From contig DKOX01000138.1 in assembly GCA_002470925.1 (NCBI GenBank), positions 1-20,558 on the forward strand: a DNA stretch of 20,558 nucleotides. Reading direction: 5' to 3'. Numbering within the stretch: position 1 is the first letter of the stretch; each line of letters begins with the position of its first letter. A program made the translations under genes and the position numbers. The notes below the pieces were generated by a model. That model was not told where the DNA came from and did no database searches. It saw nothing but the letters and a program-made list of their open reading frames with translations. Positions 15,306 through 20,558 of this stretch are shown in pieces. The stretch comes from Opitutia bacterium UBA7350. Lineage in GTDB: Bacteria > Verrucomicrobiota > Verrucomicrobiia > Opitutales > Coraliomargaritaceae.

Positions 15306-15432
15306 AGGCTTGTTGAATAAACAAATCTAACTTTTGGACTATGAACAGTAAAAAACAGCCTCCTTATTGTAGCATGCTTGTATTTGCGGGGTTGCCTTTC
15401 TGTAGGCTTCCTCACTAAAACTAGTGTTTAAT
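15306..15432. promoter_or_regulatory. Divergent promoter region, scpB / ilvD
   Basis: This 127-base spacer between divergent starts should carry promoters in both directions. On the minus strand a TTTACT-17-TAGATT arrangement upstream of scpB has four of six matches in each hexamer; it is only a candidate. No BCAA leader peptide with Leu/Ile/Val runs and no attenuator was seen upstream of ilvD. Confidence 0.3.
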
Positions 15433-17145
15433 ATGCCTGACAATAACATCCGCCCCCATTCCTCGGTCGTTGTCGACGGCCCGGATCGCGCTCCCGCCCG
15501 TGCCATGCTGCGCGCGGTTGGATTTGATGATGCCGATTTTAAAAAACCGCAGGTCGCAGTTGCGAGCTCCCCGAGTAATATGACCCCCTGCAATGTCCAC
15601 CTCGGGGAACTTGGTGAACATGCCTCCCATGGCATCAATGCCGCCGGGGGGCGCGCCGTCAGCTTTAACACCATTACGGTTACGGACGGCATCAGCATGG
15701 GAACCAAAGGCATGCGCTACAGCCTCGTCTCCCGCGACGTCATTGCGGATTCCATTGAAACCGCCTGCGCCGCCGAAGGTTTTGACGGCTTGGTCGCGAT
15801 CGGCGGCTGTGACAAAAACATGCCCGGTGCCATGATCGCGATTGCACGGCTCAACCGCCCCGCCGTCTTTGTTTATGGCGGGACGATTTTACCTGGCTTC
15901 CGGCCGGAGGATAAGGAAGAGTGCAAGCCGATGGACATCGTTTCGGTCTTTGAGGCGGTGGGGAAGCACGCCAAGGGCGAACTGACGGACGACGAACTCA
16001 AGGAAGTTGAAAAATACGCCATCCCCGGCCCCGGATCCTGTGGTGGTATGTATACCGCCAATACCATGGCAAGCGCCATCGAAGCTCTAGGCATGAGCCT
16101 CCCGGGCAGTAGCGCCCAAGTTGCGGTGGGCGAAGCCAAACGCCGCGATTGCGAAGAGGCCGGCGCCGCCGTTGTCAAAATGTTGGAATCGGGACTGCAG
16201 CCCCGCGATATAATGACCCGCAAGGCCTTTGAAAACGCCATCACCACCTGCCTGGCCCTCGGGGGCTCCACCAACCTAATTCTGCACCTCCTTGCCATCG
16301 CCGATGCCGCCGAAGTCGAGCTGAGCATCGACGATTTTGCGACGATTGGCGAACGCATCCCCCTCCTCGCAGATGTTAAACCCTTCGGGAAATATAACAT
16401 GAGCCACCTCATCCGAATCGGGGGCATCCGCCCCATGATGAAGTTGCTCCTCGACCGCGGCCTCCTGCATGGCGATTGCCTCACCGTGACTGGCCAAACG
16501 ATCGCAGCATCCCTCGCAGATGAGCAGCCCTACGGGGCCTACCCCGAAGAACAGGACATCATCCACCCCTGGGATGACCCCATCAAAGAGAGCACCCATC
16601 TGCGCATCCTGCGCGGCAACCTCGCGCCGGGGGCCGCGGTTGGCAAAATCACCGGCAAAGAAGGGCTTTATTTCAAAGGCTGCGCCAAAGTTTATGAGGG
16701 CGAGGAAGAAGCCCTTGTCGGTATCCTGCGCGGCGATGTCGTGAAAGGCGACGTGGTCGTGATCCGCAATGAAGGTCCGGTCGGCGGACCGGGCATGCGC
16801 GAAATGCTTTCCCCCACCAGCGCAGTGGCAGGCCGCGGACTGATCAAGGACGTCGCCCTCATCACCGACGGGCGTTTCTCGGGCGGGAGTCATGGCTTTG
16901 ACGTGGGACACATCACGCCCGAAGCGGCCTGCGGCGGCCCCATCGGGATCGTCCAAAACGGTGACTTCATCGAAATCGACGCCGTTACCAACACCATTAA
17001 CCTCTGTATTGAGCCCGCCGAATATGACCGCCGGATGGCGGCCTTTAAACCACGAGGCCCCGGCACCCGACGCGGCGTCCTCGGCAAATACGCCGCCCTC
17101 GTCGCCACCGCTTCCGAAGGTGCCGTCACCGACAAAAACCTTTAA
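15433..17145 (+). CDS. ilvD: Dihydroxy-acid dehydratase
   Basis: Catalyses the third common step of isoleucine and valine synthesis, dehydrating the 2,3-dihydroxy acids to 2-oxo acids; it is cytoplasmic. From the ATG chosen it has 570 residues, normal for the family. Three cysteines expected to hold the iron-sulfur cluster are present: Cys53 (TPCN), Cys126 (GGCDKNMPG) and Cys203 (GPGSCGGMYTANTMA). This set favours the [2Fe-2S] plant-like type, although the cluster type cannot be proven by sequence. Further signatures are LALGGSTNLILHLLAIA and TDGRFSGGSHGFDVGHITPEA. A GTG nine bases upstream is in frame, but ATG at 15433 is more likely. pgi begins 24 bases after the stop, so they are probably co-transcribed. 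No other ilv gene is in the window. Confidence 0.96.
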   Translation: MPDNNIRPHSSVVVDGPDRAPARAMLRAVGFDDADFKKPQVAVASSPSNMTPCNVHLGELGEHASHGINAAGGRAVSFNTITVTDGISMGTKGMRYSLVSRDVIADSIETACAAEGFDGLVAIGGCDKNMPGAMIAIARLNRPAVFVYGGTILPGFRPEDKEECKPMDIVSVFEAVGKHAKGELTDDELKEVEKYAIPGPGSCGGMYTANTMASAIEALGMSLPGSSAQVAVGEAKRRDCEEAGAAVVKMLESGLQPRDIMTRKAFENAITTCLALGGSTNLILHLLAIADAAEVELSIDDFATIGERIPLLADVKPFGKYNMSHLIRIGGIRPMMKLLLDRGLLHGDCLTVTGQTIAASLADEQPYGAYPEEQDIIHPWDDPIKESTHLRILRGNLAPGAAVGKITGKEGLYFKGCAKVYEGEEEALVGILRGDVVKGDVVVIRNEGPVGGPGMREMLSPTSAVAGRGLIKDVALITDGRFSGGSHGFDVGHITPEAACGGPIGIVQNGDFIEIDAVTNTINLCIEPAEYDRRMAAFKPRGPGTRRGVLGKYAALVATASEGAVTDKNL

Positions 17146-17169
17146 ACGCCCGCAAGTACGCTCCCATTT

Positions 17170-18744
17170 ATGTCCTGGCAACGCTTCACAAAATACCACC
17201 TCCTCCTCCAAGAACTCGGCTTTGCGCTCGATATCAGTCGTATTGATTTTCCGGATGACTACCTCGGCGCGATGGAATCCCGCATGCAGGACGCCTTTGC
17301 TGCAATGGCGGATCTCGAGGCGGGCAGCCTTGCCAACCCCGATGAAAACCGCCAGGTGGGTCATTACTGGTTGCGCGACGCCAACCTCGCCCCCAACCCT
17401 GAAATCTGTGCCGCCATCGAAGCATGCCTCGCGGAGATCCACCGCCTCGCCGCCTGCGTCCATTCCGGAGAAATGCAAGGCAGCGACGGCCCATTCGCGC
17501 ATTGCCTCATTATCGGGATCGGCGGCTCGGCGCTTGGCCCTCAGTTTGTCGCGGACGCCTTGGGTTGCCCCAAGCGCGATAAGCTAAAACTCCACTTTTT
17601 TGACAACACCGATCCGGATGGAATGGATCGCACCCTTGCGGCGTTGGACGGGCAACTCGGTAAAACCCTGGCTTTGGTCATTTCAAAATCAGGGGGCACT
17701 GCCGAAACCCGCAATGGGATGCTTGAGGCTCAGGCGGCTTATCGCGCTGCCAATCTTGACTTCGCGAAACACGCCATTGCCATCACCGGCGCAGACTCAA
17801 AATTGGATCATCTCGCCAAAGCGGAAGGCTGGATTACCCGGCTCCCGATGTGGGACTGGGTCGGCGGACGCACCTCCGAGCTTGCCGCGGTTGGACTCCT
17901 CCCCGCCGCATTGCAGGGTATTGAGATTGACCGTATGCTGGCGGGTGCCGCCGCGATGGACGCCGCCACCCGCAACCGCGAAACGTTGCAGAACCCCGCC
18001 GCCCTTTTGGCACTTATGTGGTACTACGCCACCGACGGCAAGGGTTCAAAGGACATGGTGGTCCTCCCCTACAAGGATCGCCTTATGCTTTTTTCAAAAT
18101 ACCTCCAACAACTCGTCATGGAATCGCTTGGCAAAGCCATGGACCTCGATGGCAAGCCCGTGCAACAAGGCATCGCCGTCTATGGAAACAAAGGCTCGAC
18201 CGATCAGCACGCTTATGTCCAGCAGCTCCGGGAGGGCGTCCATAACTTCTTTGTGACCTTCATTGAAGTCCTCAAGGATCGCGACGGGGATTCTTTGGAG
18301 GTGGAGGATGCGATTACCACCGGTGATTACCTACAGGGTTTCTATCTCGGAACGCGCGATGCCCTTTATGAAAAAGGCCGCCAGTCCATCACCCTTACGC
18401 TCAACGAAGTAAACCCCGAGTCTGTGGGCCAATTGATTGCCCTCTTTGAACGTGCAGTCGGGTTCTATGCCAGCCTCGTGAACATCAACGCCTACCATCA
18501 GCCCGGCGTTGAAGCGGGCAAAAAAGCCGCCGCCGCTGTTTTGGAATTAGAAAGCGCCGCACTCGAGTTCCTGCGGGCACAACCCGGAAGATCCTTCAGC
18601 GCCCCACAGATGGCAGAAGCCCTCGGTCGTGCCGCAGACGCGGAGTCCCTCTATAAAATCCTTAACCGCCTCGCCGCCAACGACCGAGGCATTGGGACCG
18701 AGCCTGGAACCGATCTCGAAGCGACCACCTTTCACGCCGCTTAA
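17170..18744 (+). CDS. pgi: Glucose-6-phosphate isomerase
   Basis: Interconverts glucose 6-phosphate and fructose 6-phosphate in glycolysis and gluconeogenesis. The 524-residue protein carries the sugar-phosphate isomerase blocks: IIGIGGSALGPQFV (114-127), the phosphate-binding SKSGGT (172-177), WVGGRTSELAAVGLLP (230-245), and GNKGSTDQHAYVQQL (339-353). The expected catalytic Glu318 lies in MESLGK, His347 in STDQHAY and Lys451 in GVEAGKKAA. The closest type appears to be the cyanobacteria-like one, not the E. coli one. After the last catalytic helix there is an extra ~65-residue segment (460-524) with a helix-turn-helix-like pattern, described under findings. The start ATG has no Shine-Dalgarno sequence. 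The downstream coiled-coil gene begins 26 bases after its stop. Confidence 0.95.
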   Translation: MSWQRFTKYHLLLQELGFALDISRIDFPDDYLGAMESRMQDAFAAMADLEAGSLANPDENRQVGHYWLRDANLAPNPEICAAIEACLAEIHRLAACVHSGEMQGSDGPFAHCLIIGIGGSALGPQFVADALGCPKRDKLKLHFFDNTDPDGMDRTLAALDGQLGKTLALVISKSGGTAETRNGMLEAQAAYRAANLDFAKHAIAITGADSKLDHLAKAEGWITRLPMWDWVGGRTSELAAVGLLPAALQGIEIDRMLAGAAAMDAATRNRETLQNPAALLALMWYYATDGKGSKDMVVLPYKDRLMLFSKYLQQLVMESLGKAMDLDGKPVQQGIAVYGNKGSTDQHAYVQQLREGVHNFFVTFIEVLKDRDGDSLEVEDAITTGDYLQGFYLGTRDALYEKGRQSITLTLNEVNPESVGQLIALFERAVGFYASLVNINAYHQPGVEAGKKAAAAVLELESAALEFLRAQPGRSFSAPQMAEALGRAADAESLYKILNRLAANDRGIGTEPGTDLEATTFHAA

Positions 18745-18770
18745 ACTGCAATCGTAACTCACCTGCAACC

Positions 18771-19586
18771 ATGCAACGCCTTTCTTCCATTCTCCGCCTA
18801 GTCGCCCTTGCCGCTGCGATCAGCTCCATCGTTATATACTTTGCCGCTCGCAAGAGCCTTGCGGAAAAAGCCGAAGAAGTGCGCCTTGCCGAGCGCGCCA
18901 ATGAGGCCTTGGTCAAGGAATTGGATGACGCGGTTCTCGCCATTAAAAAACTGGAGGAACAAATCCAAAGCGAACGCAACGCCCTCGCAGTGGCAAAGCA
19001 AACACTGGGCGAAGCTCAGGCAAGCCTCCAATCCACTCTTCAGAGTGCCTCCATTACGGCAGCCAAATTAGAACGCGCTGAATCGCAAATACTTGGACAA
19101 AAGACCGAGCTGCATCAGTTGCGCGACAAATTGCTGAATGCCGAACGCAAAACATCCAGCACCAGCCAAGCCCTAGAAATCGAACGCCTTGAGGCCAGCA
19201 TCCATGCCCTTAGCTCCGAAAACAAGCGCTTGAGCGAGGCCCTTGAGCGTGAGTCCTCCCTCCGCGCTTCAATAGAAGATTCACTTAAACCCCCGGTTCG
19301 CAAAACCGGCGCCCTCCTGGACCCAAATTATAAACCCTCCCTTGAGGAAAATAGCGCCCGCACAGAAATTGCCTCCATCAACCGCAAAAACCGCATTGTC
19401 GTTTTCTCGAGCCTGCCAACTCTGAAACTTGAAGCCGGGCACGAGGTGCGAATCCTTTCGAATCGCCAACTTTTAGGCACCGCCCGCATTTTCAAAGTTA
19501 CTGATTCCTACATCGTTGCCAGCTTACTCGCAAATTTCAACGCCGAGCCCATTGACGCCGGCAGGATTGTTACCATTGCTCATTAA
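18771..19586 (+). CDS. Membrane-anchored coiled-coil protein, function unknown
   Basis: I do not recognise a named family for this 271-residue protein. Residues 8-25 form one hydrophobic helix near the N-terminus, likely a signal anchor. Residues 28-172 are a long, charged, Leu/Ala/Glu/Lys-rich coiled coil. After a Pro-containing hinge (173-190) comes a compact C-terminal part (196-271) with alternating hydrophobic residues, predicted as a small beta-barrel. Its order is RIVVFSS, then LEAGHEVRILSNRQLLGTARI, then DAGRIVTIA. That pattern resembles the small barrel at the end of some cell-envelope proteins, where a glycine-rich turn is followed by a vG..ri-type strand. The most likely location is the periplasmic side of the inner membrane. 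It is in the same direction as pgi and the lipoprotein gene, within 10-30 bases of each, so they are probably one transcription unit. Confidence 0.85.
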   Translation: MQRLSSILRLVALAAAISSIVIYFAARKSLAEKAEEVRLAERANEALVKELDDAVLAIKKLEEQIQSERNALAVAKQTLGEAQASLQSTLQSASITAAKLERAESQILGQKTELHQLRDKLLNAERKTSSTSQALEIERLEASIHALSSENKRLSEALERESSLRASIEDSLKPPVRKTGALLDPNYKPSLEENSARTEIASINRKNRIVVFSSLPTLKLEAGHEVRILSNRQLLGTARIFKVTDSYIVASLLANFNAEPIDAGRIVTIAH

Positions 19587-19595
19587 TTAAATATT

Positions 19596-19769
19596 ATGCA
19601 CCTCAAAAAACTCAACCGTCTCTTCCTGCTCCTGATTCTAGGCCTTGGCACTTTGGCGCTCACCGCCTGCCTCGACAGTGATGTCGATGAACAAAATATC
19701 CCCTGGGGTCGTCCCAAAAGCTGGGAAGGCGGTGCGCCCGGCATGGGTGGCGGGGGAGCCAACTACTAA
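19596..19769 (+). CDS. Small lipoprotein with PW-RP-SWEG motif
   Basis: A 57-residue frame, too short to stand out, fills the gap between the coiled-coil gene and rsmI. It opens with a classic lipoprotein signal: two lysines at positions 4-5, a Leu-rich core, and the lipobox LTAC with Cys25 as the expected lipidated residue. The mature part is only 33 residues. It is acidic at first (DSDVDEQ), then has PWGRPKSWEGGAPGM and a glycine run before a C-terminal Tyr. Two tryptophans and fixed prolines in such a short chain suggest a conserved binding motif rather than filler. It begins nine bases after the previous stop and ends 16 bases before rsmI. Function is unknown. Coding is supported by the lipobox, the spacing and the correct stop placement. 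Confidence 0.8.
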   Translation: MHLKKLNRLFLLLILGLGTLALTACLDSDVDEQNIPWGRPKSWEGGAPGMGGGGANY

Positions 19770-19785
19770 GTCCACGCTTCCCGCG

Positions 19786-20493
19786 ATGCCGAACCCGTCC
19801 AATCCCGGTTGCCTCATTCTGGTAGCCACCCCCATCGGGAACCTAAGCGATATCTCAACCCGTGCGCAAGAAGCGCTGTCTCTGGCGGATTGCATTGCCT
19901 GCGAAGACACCCGCGTAACCGGTAAACTCCTCGCAAAACTTGGCATTGACCCCAAGCCCGAGCTCCTCTCTTACCGCAACGAAAATGAAAAAGCCCTCGC
20001 GCAACCGCTCGCCGAACGGATCGCCGAAGGTCAAAAAATCGTCCTTGTTGCCGATGCCGGAACCCCCGCAATCAGCGACCCCGGCTTTCGCTTGGTGCGG
20101 GCCTGTCGGCAGCAGGGGCTACCCGTTACCGCAGTTCCTGGGCCCTGCGCTGCCGTCACCGCCCTCGCCCTTTCCGGACTCCCCAGCGATGGCTTTCTCT
20201 TTGTCGGGTTTCTCCCGCCCAAACGCGCCGCGCGCCGCCGCTTTTTTAATGAGCACAAGGATTTTGAATACTCGATAATCCTGTACGAATCCTGCCACCG
20301 CATCGCCAAATGTATGGATGATCTCGTTGAAACACTCGGTGCGGATCGCGCCATTAGCGTAGGCCGCGAATTGACCAAACTACACGAAACGGTTCACAGC
20401 GGCCCCGCTTCCGAGGTTCGGGAACGGGTCGCGCAAGCGAGCCAAAAAGGAGAATTTGTAATTACCATTGCCAAAAAGGACTATCTCCTCTAA
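19786..20493 (+). CDS. rsmI: 16S rRNA 2'-O-ribose C1402 methyltransferase
   Basis: RsmI methylates the 2'-OH of cytidine 1402 in the decoding centre of 16S rRNA, using S-adenosylmethionine. From the ATG chosen it has 235 residues. Diagnostic blocks are LILVATPIGNLSDISTRA (10-27), the CEDTR segment (39-43), LVADAGTPAISDPGFRLVRA (87-106), AVPGPCAAVTALALSGLP (116-133) and FVGFLPPKRAARRRFF (139-154). The end has RELTKLHETVHSG and GEFVITI. The frame stays open further upstream, into the lipoprotein gene, from a TTG. I reject that start because the extension overlaps the lipoprotein and because the methyltransferase fold begins right after the ATG at 19786. No Shine-Dalgarno sequence is seen. Confidence 0.95.
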   Translation: MPNPSNPGCLILVATPIGNLSDISTRAQEALSLADCIACEDTRVTGKLLAKLGIDPKPELLSYRNENEKALAQPLAERIAEGQKIVLVADAGTPAISDPGFRLVRACRQQGLPVTAVPGPCAAVTALALSGLPSDGFLFVGFLPPKRAARRRFFNEHKDFEYSIILYESCHRIAKCMDDLVETLGADRAISVGRELTKLHETVHSGPASEVRERVAQASQKGEFVITIAKKDYLL

Positions 20494-20502
20494 AGTTTTT
20501 GA

Positions 20503-20558
20503 ATGAATATTTTGCGCCACACCCTCCTTAAAATTTCATGTTTAACCGCGCTCTTTTG
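20503..20558 (+). CDS. 5' end of an unknown gene with signal-peptide-like start (cut by window)
   Basis: ATG at 20503, ten bases after the rsmI stop, opens a frame that stays open to the window edge (18 codons visible: MNILRHTLLKISCLTALF). The basic residues followed by a hydrophobic stretch look like the beginning of a signal peptide or a signal anchor. Cys13 is a possible but unproven lipobox residue. The product cannot be named from so little sequence. Proximity and strand suggest it belongs to the same transcription unit as rsmI. Confidence 0.45.
   Translation, partial: MNILRHTLLKISCLTALF

Noticed and set aside
15424..15432. GTG start for ilvD
   Set aside because: It adds only three residues, and the ATG at 15433 is the simpler choice. 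Neither has a Shine-Dalgarno sequence, so this is not certain.
16276..17502. 408-residue open frame on the minus strand across ilvD and pgi
   Set aside because: It spans the junction of two well-supported genes on the other strand, and its product has no family features.
19645..19785. Upstream TTG start for rsmI
   Set aside because: The extra 47 residues overlap the lipoprotein gene and are unlike the family; the methyltransferase begins right after ATG 19786.

Overview
This 20.6 kb window is a gene-dense bacterial chromosome segment of moderately high GC content. It holds 17 supported protein-coding genes, two of them cut by the window edges. I see no rRNA, tRNA, CRISPR array, insertion sequence or prophage gene, and no gene-free stretch longer than about 175 bases. 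Gene content points to a member of the Verrucomicrobiota, perhaps the Opitutae. The hints are an alpha2-type glycyl-tRNA synthetase, a DUF374 acyltransferase, a lysine/alanine histone-like protein, a rhomboid with a short C-terminal motif, a large tail-specific protease, and near-absence of Shine-Dalgarno sequences. This assignment is inference from sequence character, not a database match.

Layout: (1) 1-5224 is a phosphate uptake operon on the + strand: the 3' end of pstS, then pstC, pstA, pstB and phoU. Both permeases carry an extra extracytoplasmic segment between the first membrane helix and the core, about 300 residues in PstC and 110 in PstA. (2) 5225-5778 is an AT-rich leader and a small gene that joins a histone-H1-like basic tail to a beta-sandwich-like domain resembling starch-binding modules. 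(3) 5779-8347 holds a DUF374 lipid acyltransferase (-), glycyl-tRNA synthetase (+) and a single-cluster ferredoxin (-). Their convergent stop codons abut or overlap. (4) 8463-11774 holds two envelope proteases on the + strand, a rhomboid and a Prc/Tsp-type S41 protease. (5) 11778-15305 (-) holds scpB and pheA, tightly coupled, then a DEAD-box RNA helicase. (6) 15433-20493 (+) holds ilvD, pgi, an unknown membrane-anchored coiled-coil protein, a 57-residue lipoprotein not previously delimited here, and rsmI. A final partial gene with a signal-peptide-like start runs off the edge.

How they work together: Pst imports phosphate, and PhoU is expected to couple the transporter to signalling. The remaining genes are mostly housekeeping: translation (glyS, rsmI), RNA metabolism (helicase), amino acid synthesis (ilvD, pheA), glycolysis (pgi), chromosome segregation (scpB), and envelope quality control (rhomboid, prc, acyltransferase).

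I see no defence or mobile system. The least explained parts are the histone-tail/carbohydrate-binding-like fusion, the enlarged Pst permeases, and the coiled-coil plus mini-lipoprotein pair between pgi and rsmI.
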